Part shown: positions 9,195 through 20,715 of the stretch, in pieces
Layout of the letters: every line of letters starts with the position of its first letter
Position numbering within the stretch: position 1 is the stretch's first letter
From: Nymphaea colorata
Lineage: Eukaryota > Streptophyta > Magnoliopsida > Nymphaeales > Nymphaeaceae
Length of the DNA stretch: 64,000 nucleotides
Reading direction: 5' to 3'
NCBI RefSeq assembly: GCF_008831285.2
Contig: NC_045141.1
Coordinates: forward strand, 1,924,001-1,988,000
The notes under the pieces: generated by a model
Seen by the model: the letters and a program-made list of their open reading frames with translations, nothing else
Told to the model about the DNA's origin: nothing
The model's database searches: none
Position numbers and translations under genes: made by a program

Positions 9195-12100
9195 TGTTTA
9201 CATGCAAATTTTTTCAATTTTACATGAAAACTGTAATAAATGGGATATCATTACATGCACACGCCTTCATTCCATGTGCAGGATTCCAAGAGATAGGACC
9301 CGATCTATTGGTACAAGGTTTGACTATTCCTGGTGCATTTATCAGGGGCCAACAAACCAATAAATACTAAAATATTTTATTTTGTAAGTCTAAATGTTGT
9401 CCAAAACCTATGAAAGCAAACATACCCTAATTTTGAAATCATGCATGTTTTAAAATCAATATAGACCTCACAACAAGAAGTAATATAAAGTCTATTCATG
9501 TCCAAATCATCATAGATAAATGCAAATCGATCTCTTGAATCTAATATGATGCATGCAAAAACTAAGTCATGTAGACTTGGAGTCTAGTCTATACTAGGAC
9601 TAGACCGTAGGGCATGGACCTATTAGGAGAAACTGGATATGAATCCTAGACTTATAATCATGATATGAGAAATTTTATATAATTATTGTTCTAAATTCGA
9701 ACAAGAGATGTTGGTAGAAGTCAAAATATAATTTCATGTGTTTGAGACTCATGATCCAAAATCCAAGGTTAAAGATTCAGTAAATTTCATCTTGTATTCA
9801 TGATTGAATCTTTTAAGATTCAAAATTTGAAAGGATACATCCAAATTTGATCATTCGAGGGTTTAAAACATTGTATTTGGGTCGAATTTTGTGGTGTTTG
9901 ATCCTTGGTTTATGTTCAAATATTCATTTGCTTGGAATTCAATCCAAGATCCAAGATCTGAAATCAAAGATCCAAAATCTAATGTTTGAAATCTGAAATC
10001 CATAATCTGAGCTTTATGATTCGAAACTCATATGTGAAATTGATTAAAAATCCAATGTCTAAAATCAAAGACGTAAAATCTAAGACTTGAGATCCACAAT
10101 AAGAGATCCAGGATGCATAATCCAAGGTCCAAAATCTAATGCTTGAGATCCAAATCCAAGTAGGTTGGACTTGGGTTAATGTCATGATTTAGATCCACAT
10201 AAGATTTGTGATTTGAATCAAAACTTGGAATTGTGATCCAAAATACAAATGGGGTGGGGGTTAAGTTGGTCAAAATGACTGGGTTCAGTCTTTCCTACAT
10301 TGGGTTTGAACCTACTTGGGATAAGTTTGACTGTAATAAGTGGGTTTGGTCTCAGTTAAACTCTATAATATACTCATTCATTTCGTATGAAAGAGTGTTT
10401 AAAGAAGTTTGACTTGATCTAGGTTATGGGACTAGGTTCATATGTAGTAGGCTCTAGGACCCGTATGAGCTGGATTATAAAGAATTGAGCTGGGTTTGGA
10501 TTCCATGCTTACATGGCCTAGGGTTTTTGAAATCATTTAAAGAGATTTCTGTTTAAAACATTTTAGAGAAAACTATGATTTGAAATGATTCTTGTATGAG
10601 GACTAGGCTAAATTCAGGTTTTCACATACCTGGGTTGAGAGACACATGGTAAGCTACTTGGCTGATCCAGTCTGATTTCAGACAAGTGGTGCATGTGGGT
10701 TCAATATAGTTTAGTGCATGTCAAAATAAAATGTGCAATACATGATTAAAGAACAAGAAAGAAAACAATAAACTATATTCTAAATGCATGATCTAAGTAA
10801 AACTACATAAGCGGAAACATGAAATTAAAGGAAAGAGACAAGGAAGAGAGGGCACACTTGACCCTTATGCCTACCCTAAAGTCATTATAATAAATCTAAT
10901 CTAGAAAATAAACATGCTAAACTAAGCAAAAATTAAACTAAACTAAACATGCTAGAAATAGAAAGAAAACTAAACATGCTAAAAAAACTAAACTAAACAT
11001 GCTAAAAGCAAAAACTAAACTGAAAAAGAACCAAATTGCAAATAAGATAAAAGAAAAGTAAAAAAAAGATATTACTTGAAGTTGGCACCCTAGCTGAGTC
11101 TGCTCCCATGACTCTTAAACCGAGTTTGGCTGCCCCTGGCTGAGTGTTAATCTGAACAAAGACTTAGACCAAAACTCTTAAAATTTTAACTTGTTTTGAT
11201 CTAAACCTTTTTTTTGAGTGTGTAGTGCCAATGATTGGGAGGAGCCCTTGTTATAGGAGAAAGAAGGGGCAAACCCCTTTCTCTCTATCGATAGATGACT
11301 AAACTTTCTTCACACTCTCTTGTATCTCTGAACTGAAAACTACAAATTGAAAGCACAATTTAATCAAATTTTGTTCACTGTGATCTCATTTAGACTTCAA
11401 ATTTGATTTCGGGAAAAGCCATATATGCAGAAGAAATGCTGAGTGATTCTTGATAAAGCATTCAGATTGACATTGAGTGTGGAGGACAAACGACACAAAT
11501 AAGAAGAGGAGAAAACACAATTTTAAACATTATAAACTTGATATAAATAAGAAATGTTTGTTATGGCCATATATGGATATCAATTTTGATCATGTTTTTG
11601 CTAGAGCACTCAACAAAGAATTCTGCATGTTCCAAGTGCTTACGTGAGAATTGACATTAAGCATACAGTGAGAAAATCATGACATATTTTTGAGATATAG
11701 TGTGCATTAATATCACATGTGGATCCTAGACCCGGGTTTGATGCTGAGGCTCTTATCCAATAAGTTAGGCTTTACAAAAAATACGTTCATGGTGGTAACT
11801 GACCAAAATGTCTTTGTTTTGATTTTGAGTTGAAAGGGGATTGACTTGAACTAAGATTCTAGAATCAAAGAAAATCATAAACAATGAACATGTGACCTAT
11901 ATCCTATGATTATGCAGAAGAATATGGCTAAAAAAGGAAATGACCCTTTTGCCTCTTTGTGTATTTCTAAGAATTTCTTGATCTGATTGAACCGGCCTAT
12001 GGTCAAGCTCCTAGTAGAGAGAGAAAGACCCAATAACAATCTACAAGTAATGACACTTTTTTTGGGTGAGCCCAAAATAAGTGAAATAAAACTTTCTTTC

Positions 12101-12527
12101 AATTAAGATAAACTTGTTTGACTTGGTTGAGCTAAAGATCATAGTTTATTGTTTCAATAGCTGATTTGAGCTATAGGGAAGCCGGCTTCAAACTGTGATA
12201 ACCCTGGTGAACTTTCTCTGACAACTCATGGGGTTATATAAAGCATAGAAACAGCTTAATTGCTCAAATGTAAGCCAGTTCTCAGAATTTTAATGAAAAT
12301 TTCTACTTTCCAAGTCGAGATGCCAAAATGTAGAGACACAATGGTAATTTTTAGCTTGAACGACCTAGGCGGTCTAGGTCTATGTGTTCAATGTTGGTGT
12401 AAAAAGTGCTTGTTCGACTCAGAAACAACCATTTGTTCTTGAAATTTAGTCTTTGAAAATCAAATTGAAAATTTCATGGTGAAGGTAAAATGGTCGTTTG
12501 GACTTGTGGTGATTTTGTGTGTTAACA
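9195..12527 (-). mobile_element. LTR A of an old minus-strand Tat/Ogre-like retrotransposon
   Basis: This is one of three related long repeats (A; B at 16678-18799 plus 47998-49735; C at 56392-60314), all in the same orientation. Its low-coordinate end is TGTTTACATG, the complement of an LTR 3' terminus ending CA. Its high-coordinate end lies just before a tract that on the minus strand is CAAAAAAGGGGCATT, matching the PPT of the younger Tat element. A decayed TATA-like CCTATAACAA lies on the minus strand at 11248-11257, at the place where B and C have better TATA boxes. The U5 part holds a degenerate array of ATCCAAAATCTAA-like words (9720-10200). It is probably the 3' LTR partner of B. Confidence 0.7.
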
Positions 12528-12529
12528 CA

Positions 12530-12546
12530 AATGCCCCTTTTTTGCT
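12530..12546 (-). other. polypurine tract beside LTR A
   Basis: On the minus strand this reads CAAAAAAGGGGCATTTG. The flanking bases also match the younger element's PPT region: GCTTAGTGGCAAAGACCAAAC here against GCTTAGTGACAAAGATAAAC in the complement of 41100-41125. Confidence 0.65.
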
Positions 12547-14704
12547 CATGAACCTAAAATTATGCTTAGTGGCAAAGACCAAACACTCATCATGAGAATG
12601 ATGAAATTTTTGAAACCAAACTTTTGTAAGGGAAAATCTATTTTGAAATACATATAAAAAAATGCCCCAATGTGGGAATTGATATGATGCTTGTGAAAAT
12701 GTTTGAAAATTCTTGTGAAATCTATGCAATAGTGTGCACTAAAGCACGAAAGTATCACATAAAATGTGAGTGCTTATGAAAATGATTGTCAAATTCATGT
12801 AATGAAATGCATGTGCTTGTATGCTTGTGTACGCAGAAGTGTGAAAATCTCTCATAAATGTGTGTGCTTGTGAAATGCTTGTAAAATTTATAAAATGGAA
12901 TGCATGTGCTTGCATGATTGTTGGCATCGAAGCATGAAATCTCACATAAATGTGAGTGCTTGTGAAATTCATGCAATGAAATGCATGTACTTGTATGCAT
13001 GTTAGCGCCGAAGTGCAAAAATATTACATAAATGCTTATATAAATCTGCGTGTTTGCGAAATACTTGTGGACTTGTAAAATGCTTTTAAAATTTGATAGT
13101 TCCTTTGCTTATATCTCTTGTATCTTGTAAGCACTTATATAATTTCATTTACTACAAGGACAGATTGTTTTAGCTAATGTTATGAGACTCATTTGAAACG
13201 AATATTCTTTCATTTCCACATGATAAGCTAGGAAGAGTCACTCTCTATGTCACAGCATTTCTTTTATCATCAGAGAATTTCTTTGATTTGATTGTGATTG
13301 GTTTTCTAGAAAGACAATGTTGCTAATTTTGTTCTTGAAGTTGGTATTTTTTGGCTGTCTTGTTCTTCTTTTCTTGATATTTCAGGCTGACCTTAGGGAA
13401 AATACTTTATCACCCAACAGACTACTACAAGGCTCATTTTCTTTGATGATCATGTAGCTTTGTCATGTGTAATGTTATGTCTATTAGGCTTTCTACTGAA
13501 CCCTTGTAATGAGTTTTGAGTCGGTAGCTCTCAGACCAGTTGGCCATAGGGTACCAAGTATAGCCTTTGAACTTACTTGCTCGAGCTTAGAAGACTTTAT
13601 AAGACATAACTTGATAAATGTTCATAGATCATACAATTTTGTAAAATAAATGTGAATCAACTTTACGCATACCTGACACTTTTGAGTACTGATTTGGTAG
13701 AATAACTACATTCTCCCTGAGCCCATCTCTCAATACTCTTTCTGTTTTTATGTTTTGCCTATTTTGCTTGGGTCAACTCGGTCTCTTGTTCTCTAATTGA
13801 TTCTTCATAAGGTCATGTTTTTTCTAGGGGGTCAAAGTCAATGACATTTCCTAAACTTTGATGCCCTCTACTTCCTTGAACTCTCTTCATGGCTTATATA
13901 ATGTGGTATTCTCAATACTTTTATCTTTTGACAGTCATAAAATCATTGGATGAAAATTTCTTGTTCTTTTAAAGAAACTAAAGCCATTAAGTGCTTGCAA
14001 TACAATATGATATCTTGTTTGAAATAATTATCAAACTTGAAGTACTTGTTTTAAACTGTGCACCAAAGTGTGAAAATATGCACAAAAATGCAAAATTTCA
14101 TATTAAAATGTGAGTGCCTATATGCTTGTAGGTATCATACAAATACAAGTGCTTGTGGATCTTGTATGCTATACAAGTGCTTGTGGGTCTCATATGAACA
14201 CAAGTGTCTAGGCGCATGAGAATATGAGTGCATGTGGGTCACATACGAATACGACTGCTTGTGGGTCCACTATAAGTATGAGTGTTTGTGAGCATATAAA
14301 ATGCTTGTAGAGATTTAAAACTTGTATGTATCAAAGCACTAAAATATGTGTCGGAGCACGGAAATGGTGTTCCAAACCACAAAATTACTTGTGAAAATTT
14401 GTTACATCGAAGTGCAAAAACTTATAATGAAGTTGGGAGACTTGTGTGCACTTTGTAGGAAATTAGGAAACTTGTACACTCCAAGGTGAAAAATTTAGAA
14501 AACCTATTTGCACCAACATGCAAAACATTGAAGACTGCGTGCATCGAAGTGCGAAATTTGAAAAACCATGTATCAAATGCCTGAAAACTTGAGACTCAAA
14601 AAAATAAGAAAAATTGATATATATTTGGATGTGAATATCGATTGCTCCTGGATTTTGAAATTTTCCTTGTTGAAAAGCATTTTGTAGCCATCACCTTATT
14701 CTTG

Positions 14705-14777
<73 letters not shown>

Positions 14778-14999
14778 CCAATGTAAAGGGCGGTGAAGAA
14801 ATGCATGAGATAGAAGTCTGACCACCAAGGAATAAATTGCATGCAAGAATATAAAGATGCTTGGATATGAAAGCAGAATAAACTTTTATTGCTCAAGACA
14901 TTGTAGAGGGGACCCCATTGTCCTTGTAGTGCTTGGAAAAATAAAAAATGATGCTGTAACAAATTCAAGTTAGGCCCCAACATCCTCCTCAGGAATTGC
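12547..14999 (-). repeat. 3' untranslated region with degenerate repeats (element A/B)
   Basis: Between the PPT and the gag remnant lie short repeated phrases such as TGTGCTTGTGAAATGCTTG (12770-13090) and GTGCATCGAAGTGCGAAA-like words (14040-14590). Equivalent arrays occupy 50820-51310 and 60480-62560. The non-repeated middle part (13130-13610) aligns with 49890-50440 and 60590-61110. No coding sequence was seen. In this position, between coding end and PPT, the younger element carries a different tandem array. Confidence 0.6.
14705..14774. repeat. (CA)n(TA)n microsatellite
   Basis: About 17 CA units are followed by TATAGATA and about 12 TA units. It lies inside the 3' untranslated region of the old element and explains the low-complexity open frames on the minus strand here. 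Confidence 0.97.
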
Positions 15000-15260
15000 T
15001 TCCTCCACCATAATCCGCTTCTCAATGCAATCTTGCATGAGGTGTTTGATAGGAATAATCCTCGGTACTATGGCCAAGACTTTTGTGAAACTTGCAGAAT
15101 TGATGCTTGTTTTTCCCTTTTGTCTTTGTGCAGTTAGCTACCTTGGGGGGCTTGCAAAACCCCTCTGCAAGAAGATATTCCCAAATTTCCTCCCTCTTTT
15201 GCTCAAGTGGGGTGAATGCTCTATTATTTGTCCAACCTAGATATTTCTTGCTGCTGCCAT
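15000..15260 (-). pseudogene. Tat/Ogre gag zinc-knuckle fragment
   Basis: The minus strand encodes REEIWEYLLAEGFCKPPKV followed by CKFHKSLGHSTEDYS. These align with REKILEYLLAKG and CKFHRTPGHDTEDCF in the gag-protease ORF of the younger element (25850-27361). This is the nucleic-acid-binding region of gag, used in packaging. The last cysteine of the knuckle is replaced by tyrosine, and stop codons follow. Immediately downstream (14780-15000) the sequence passes into 3' untranslated sequence, so protease, reverse transcriptase, RNase H and integrase are all deleted here. Confidence 0.75.
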
Positions 15261-16656
15261 TTGATATTTCTTATCCGATAGCTGCTAGCTTTGCAAGGTG
15301 CTGACTGTGGGTTCTTGACGAAAAGACAACATGTGCTTGTGATTTGTTTGACTTCTTGCTGTTTTGTATAATTTTTTTATTTGAGATAGCCATTCTTGAT
15401 GGCTGAAGAATGGCTCTCTCCATCATCTCTGCTTTATTTGTGAAATACAAAAAATTCTCGTACTCATGCTATACGGGATGATCTTCCTGAAATGCTCCGA
15501 TAATCATAGCAAGTGCATGGACCTCAAGCATCGGGGTTCTGAGTTTGACCCTTTAAAATGACATTGGGAAGAAAAATTTTGGATGATTTTGACACAGGAA
15601 AATAAGGCTCTTTTGAAAAATCTGTATAATTTTTTATGGAAAATTCAGTGTATAGTTTTAAATGAAGGGCAAAGATATAAACATGTATTCAGACAAGATA
15701 CACACAAAATGCTTCAAATGACATTCGCCAATGACATTGCTCTATTATGCAAATATTTGAAATTAGCTTGGTCACCTATAACTTTATATCTTTAAATTTC
15801 AAATCCTCAGTTGTCCCATATACCAGATATGCTTATTTACTTGGACAATAAATCTAGAGTACATGACATAGATTCGTCCAAATGAGGTTCTAAAAGTTAA
15901 GGGTCTTTGTTCTCCTTGATTACTCACCAATGTATCGGGCTAATCCTCTGTACGGTTGAGGGGCGGCCAATACCTGCCTCTAGTAGGTTGGTCCAGCTAT
16001 TGAACTACCTTGAGGTAATGCATACTGAGAATAACCGAGACATATAAGTGAGGGAAAACTTTGAAATATGCAATTATATGCACAAATAATTGGCTCTAAC
16101 ATAATGTGGCCTAAAATAAGTGTTAAAATAAAAAAGAGAAACAAACATTGTATCAAAAGATTCCTAAATTGAGAGAGGTACTATGTAATACTATATCCAT
16201 GTGAGCATGAAAAATCCTTCTTATACGTCTTAACGTACATCAGAAATATGTACATTGTGATGATACAAGTGCGTGGTAGGTGTAGGAGCTGGGCGAAGCG
16301 GTAGCAAAGAAAAAAAAGGTGGTGATGCAGGTGCGCGGTGAGCGTAGTAGCGCTCTCAAGCATGCTTCTTGCACAACCAAGCGAAGAGCTAGTGATGGCC
16401 AGAATGGAATATTGTATTTAGTCTTTTCTGGGATTGGAATCTCTTGACTTGGATGAGGTGAGGAAGCACAAGTAGCTGTTCTATCAGGAAAGAGAGGTCC
16501 CGTGCTTCTAGGGCTAACAAAAAATGCAATCCGTCATTCATAGATCAACAAGGTTCGCTTTATACATGAAATAAGGGTACCTAGATGGCTCCAAGGGTGA
16601 GACAACAATTAAATAGAAAGGTGGAATAATTTTTTTTTAGTCAAGAAAGCGACAAA
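15261..16656 (-). other. decayed internal region of the old A/B element
   Basis: This should hold the leader and 5' gag of the minus-strand element, because a PBS lies at its high-coordinate end and a gag fragment at its low-coordinate end. I cannot align its translation convincingly to gag. No other gene was seen. Confidence 0.4.
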
Positions 16657-16673
16657 TCTCATCATGGTCACCA
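16657..16673 (-). other. primer-binding site of the old element
   Basis: On the minus strand this reads TGGTGACCATGATGAGA, starting five bases after LTR B ends. The younger element has TGGCGACCGTGATGGGA at the same place. The three differences are all C-to-T or G-to-A transitions, as expected from decay of methylated cytosines. I cannot assign the tRNA securely. Confidence 0.75.
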
Positions 16674-16677
16674 TTTT

Positions 16678-18799
16678 TGTTTACATGTAAAATGTTTCAA
16701 TCTTACATGTAAACCATAATAAATGAGATATCATTACCTGTATTCACCTCCATTCCTTGTGCAAGATTCTGAGAGATAGGACCCCGACCTATTGGTATGA
16801 GGTTTGGCCTTCCCTAGTGCCTTTATTTGGGGTAATAAAACCAAATACTAAACTGAAATGATCTACTTCTTAAAACTAAATGTCGTTAAACGACTGATGA
16901 AAGCAACATGCTGTAATTTTAAAATCATGCATGCTTTTAAACCTTAATAGACATAAGAAATGGACCATGAACAATAAGAAATTAATCTAAAGTCTGTTCA
17001 TGTCCAGATCATCATAGATAAATACAAAGAAATGTCTTTCATATGATGCATGCAAAAACAAGTCATGTACTAGGATTAGGATGTAGGACGTGGACCTATT
17101 AGGAGAAAACTAGATCTGAGTCCAAGACTTATAACCAAGATCTAAGAAATTTTATAAAATTCTTATCTTAAATTTGAAATTGGACACTGTAGAAGTTAAA
17201 ATACCATTTCATGTGATTGAGACTTATGATCCAATATCTTAGGTCAACAATCCAGTAAATTCGATCTTGTACTCATGATTGGATCTCTTAAGATCCAAAT
17301 TTCGAATGGATAGGTCCAAATCTGATGGATTAGAGGGTTTAAAATCTTGTATTCGGGTTTGATTCCATGGGGATGGATCCTAGGTCTATGATTAAATACT
17401 CATTTGCTTTGGAATTCAATCCAAGTTACAAGATCAGAAATCTAAATCCAAGATCCAAAATCTAGCATCTGAAAATCTGAAATCCATGACCCATAATAAG
17501 AGATTTATGATTCGAGACTCGTTTGTGAAACTGATTCAAAATCCATGATCTAAAATCTAAGACATGAGATCCAAAATCTGAGATCCATGATCCACAATCA
17601 GAGATCCAAAATCTAGTACTTGGGATCTAAATTCCAATATTTTGATATTCAAATCCACGGACATTAGACTTGGGTTAATGTCATGGTTTATATCCACATA
17701 AGGTCTATTATTTGAATCCAATACATGAAATTGAGTCAAAATGATAGGGTTTAGTGTTGCCTACGTTGAGTTGAACCTACTTGTGATGGGGTTGACTGCA
17801 ACAAGTTGGTTTAGTCTTAGTCAAACTATGTAATATATGATATTATGAATGAGTATTTAAAAGAGTTTGAGTACATATAGGTTATGTGACTAGGTTCATA
17901 CGTAGTAGGCTCTAAGACTGATTTGAACTTGGTCTTAGAGAATTCAGCTAGGCTTGGGCTCCATGGCTGCATGACCTAAGGTTTTTGAAATCATTTAAAG
18001 AGATTGCTTTTTAAAATATTTTAATGAAAACTATGATTTCAAATGTGTATGAGGACTAGACTAAATTCTAGTTGTCACATACCTGGGCTGATGTTCATAG
18101 GGTGTGCTACTTCGCTGACCCAGCCTGGTTTCAGACAAGGGGTGCATGTAGGTGCAAGATGGTTTAGCGTTTGTTAAAACAAATGTGCAATGCATGATTG
18201 AATAGAACAGGAATGAAAACTATAAACTATATTCTATGTGCATGATTTAAGTAAAACTACATAAGAAAAAACATGAAATTAAAAGAAGGAGACAAGGAAA
18301 AGAGGGGCATACATGACCTCTTTGCCTACCCTAAGACATTAAAATAAGTCAGATTTAGAAAATAAACATGCCAAAATAAGCAAGAATAAACTAAAGTAAA
18401 CATGCTAGAAACAAAAAGAAAACTAAACATGCTAAAAACAAAAAGGAAACTAAAGTACACATGCAAAAAAGCAAATGGAAAACTAAACATGCATAAAGAA
18501 AAAGAACTAATTTTAAATAAGAAAAGAAAGAGGAAAAAAGAATTACCTGAAGCTAGCACCATATCTGAGTCCACTCCCACGACGCCTAGACCAAGTCTGG
18601 CTGGACCTGGGGCTTGTTGCTAATGTAGCCCAATCCATGACTTAGACCAAGACTCTTAAAATTTTAACTTGTTTTAAGCTAGTTCTTTTTTTTTTTTTGA
18701 GTACCCAGTTGAAATTTTACCAACTCTTTGGGCTTCTCTAATAATAGCTCCAGTGAGTAGTGCCAAAGGTAGGGAGGAGCCCTATTTATAGGAAAGATA
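16678..18799 (-). mobile_element. LTR B, first part (U5-R-TATA side)
   Basis: This aligns in order with LTR A from 9195 and LTR C from 56392. It runs from the terminal TGTTTACATG through the degenerate ATCCAAAATCT array (17220-17640) to a TATA box that on the minus strand reads CCTATAAATAGG (18781-18792). Just past the TATA box the repeat is interrupted by a hAT insertion and resumes at 47998. With the PBS next to its end, this is the 5' LTR of the A/B element. It also has 3' untranslated sequence on its other side (49736-51330), so it may be a shared LTR in a tandem array. Confidence 0.72.
18781..18792 (-). promoter_or_regulatory. TATA box of LTR B
   Basis: The minus strand reads CCTATAAATAGGGC. 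Counterparts are 11248-11257 (A), 58335-58350 (C) and 53061-53080 (D). It would place transcription start in the LTR a few tens of bases toward lower coordinates. Confidence 0.6.
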
Positions 18800-19101
18800 G
18801 GGGTAAATAGGGATGCACAACGAGTCGAGCTACTCGAACTCGACTCGTTTAAGCTCGACTCATAAGTTAAACGAGCTGCTTCATTAGTTAAACGAGTCGA
18901 GCCCGAGTGTAATCACCCCAAATTTTTCTAAAGGACTATGATGTTTTATCCAAATGCTTAATTCAAATTTAGGCACAAGATTTCCAAAATACTACTCTCA
19001 GATCCAAATTAAATCCAAAATAGAACCCTCAGATCCAAATTAAATCCAAAATACTACTTTTAGATCCAAAACCCAAGTTCAGATCCAAATCAATCATTTA
19101 A

Positions 19102-19735
19102 GACCGATTTGCCCCTCCTTTTGACCAAAAAACCTTCTTTTAGAGGGTGATTTTAGTCTTTTTTAAACAAGACCGATTTGTCCCTCCTTTTGACCAAAAA
19201 ACATCCTTTTAGAGGGTGATTTTAGTCTTTTTTTAAACAAGACCGATTTGCCCCTCCTTTTGACCAAAAAACCTCTTTTAGAGGGTGATTTTAGTCTTTT
19301 TTTAAACAAGACCGATTTGCCCCTCCTTTAGACCAAAAAACCTCCTTTAGAGGGTGATTTTAGTCTTTTTCAAACAAGACCGATTTGCCCCTCCTTTTGA
19401 CCAAAAAACCTTCTTTTAGAGGGTGATTTTAGTCTTTTTCAAACAAGACCGATTTGCCCCTCCTTTTGACCAAAAAACCTTCTTTTAGAGGGTGATTTTA
19501 GTCTTTTTTAAACAAGACCGATTTGCCCCTCTTTTTGACCAAAAAACCTCCTTTTAGAGGGTGATTTTAGTCTTTTTGGTAAACAAGACCAATTTACCCC
19601 TCCTTTTGACCAAAAAACATCCTTTTAGAGGGTAGTTTTAGTCTTTTTGGGTAGACAAGACTCATTTGCCCTTCCTTTTGGCCAAAAAAATCTCCTTTTG
19701 GAGGGTGATTTTAGTCTTTTTAGGTCAAAAAATTC
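19102..19735 (+). repeat. U3 tandem repeat, ~69 bp x 9 (LTR1)
   Basis: The unit begins GACCGATTTGCCCCTCC and contains GACCAAAAAACCT, TTTTAGAGGGTGATTTTAG and TTTTTAAACAA. Unit starts fall near 19102, 19171, 19241, 19310, 19378 and so on. The last two copies are the most diverged. The array ends about 30 bp before TATA, a position typical of repeated enhancer-like U3 modules. Confidence 0.93.
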
Positions 19736-19764
19736 AAATTTTGGGTTTTGGCTCCAAAATCCTC

Positions 19765-19772
19765 TATAAATA
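19765..19772 (+). promoter_or_regulatory. TATA box of LTR1
   Basis: TATAAATA within CCTCTATAAATACCCCCC. Identical boxes are at 32346-32353 (LTR2) and 42007-42014 (LTR3). The C-rich run right after it and the GGGAGAAACTCTAG stretch 50-60 bases on mark the likely start region. Confidence 0.8.
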
Positions 19773-20119
19773 CCCCCCCATATCCCCCCTTTTGGGCAAG
19801 ATTGGTCCTTGGGAGAAACTCTAGTGTATTCTCACTTGAAGACTTAGAGTTTCTCTTGAGCTCTCTCTCTCTCTCCCTCTTCCTCTTTTCATTTCCTTTT
19901 CCAACTTAGAGCAACCACTTTTGGAGCTTCATTCAAAAGGGGATCTTCAAGTGAAGGTGTTCATCTTCCTTAAGTTATTTCCCATTAGAGGTATGTAATC
20001 TTCATCTCTCTCATTTCTCTTTTCTTTCTTTTCATTAATGTTCTTATTATTATGTTATTTCTTTCTCTTAAACATAGTGTTGTTGTTGTTTTCATTTTTT
20101 TTTTCTCATCTTCATCTCC

Positions 20120-20715
20120 CCATGGCCAAAGGAGATAGCACTCAACCTCTTTTTAGAGACAAGAGGCTATGCTCAAATGCACCGGGAGCATGAGAAGATG
20201 AGATGATATTTTATTTTATGATTAAATCATGCTCTTTCAAGTATTCTTGTTGTTCTTGTTCTTTCTCTTTATCAATATCTTCTTGCTCTTTCTTCTCTTC
20301 AATATATATTCTTGTTGTTGTTATTCTTTTCCTTAATGAATATATTTTTGTTGTTATTGTTATTTCATTTCTTCAATATAGTCTTATTCTTGTTATTTCA
20401 TTTCTTCGTTATTGTTTTTCTTTCTACATTTTCTCCTCATCTTCATCTCCCCACGGCTAAAGAAGGTAGCTCTCAATCTCTTTTTAGAGACAAGAGGCTA
20501 TAATCAAAGTGCACCGGGAGCATGGAAAGATGAGATGATCTTTCATTTTAATCATGTTCCTTCTTTTCATGAATACATTCTTATTGTTCTTTTGTTTCCT
20601 CTTATTTTCCTCTCTTCCTCATTTCTCCATGGCCAAAAGAGATAGCTCTCAATCTCTATTTTAGAGTCAAGAGGCTATACTCAAGTGCACCGGGAACATG
20701 AGAAGATGAGGTGAT
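20120..20715 (+). repeat. triplicated ~80-base module in R/U5 (LTR1)
   Basis: Three spaced copies, near 20121-20200, 20448-20535 and 20628-20715, share the order CCATGGCCAAA or CCACGGCTAAA, GATAGC or GGTAGC, TCAA(C/T)CTC, TTTTAGAG(A/T)CAAGAGGCTA, CA or AGTGCACCGGGA, CATG, and AAGATGAG(A/G)TGAT. Each can form a small stem from CCTCT/AGAGG-type pairing. The spacers are unrelated CT-rich sequence. LTR3 has the same modules (42354, 42765 and 42948). Confidence 0.8.

Noticed and set aside
9195-12527. A, B and C as DNA satellites or solo repeats of unknown class
   Set aside because: TATA, PPT, PBS and adjacent gag/pol pieces in consistent order identify them as LTRs of minus-strand Tat/Ogre-like elements.
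14596-15025. Open frames with long Val-Cys and Ile-Tyr runs
   Set aside because: They are translations of the (CA)n(TA)n microsatellite.
15583-15795. Possible reverse transcriptase hint (FANDIALL) on the plus strand
   Set aside because: A single short resemblance, opposite in strand to the surrounding element and without other RT motifs.
19102-19735. Regularly spaced ~69-bp repeats that might suggest a CRISPR-like array
   Set aside because: The units are contiguous tandem copies without unique spacers and lie in an LTR of a plant retrotransposon.
20203-20645. Hydrophobic frames in LTR1 (also 32800-33090 and 42439-42965)
   Set aside because: The CT-rich R/U5 leader reads as Phe/Leu/Ser in several frames. 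They differ between LTR copies by frameshifts.
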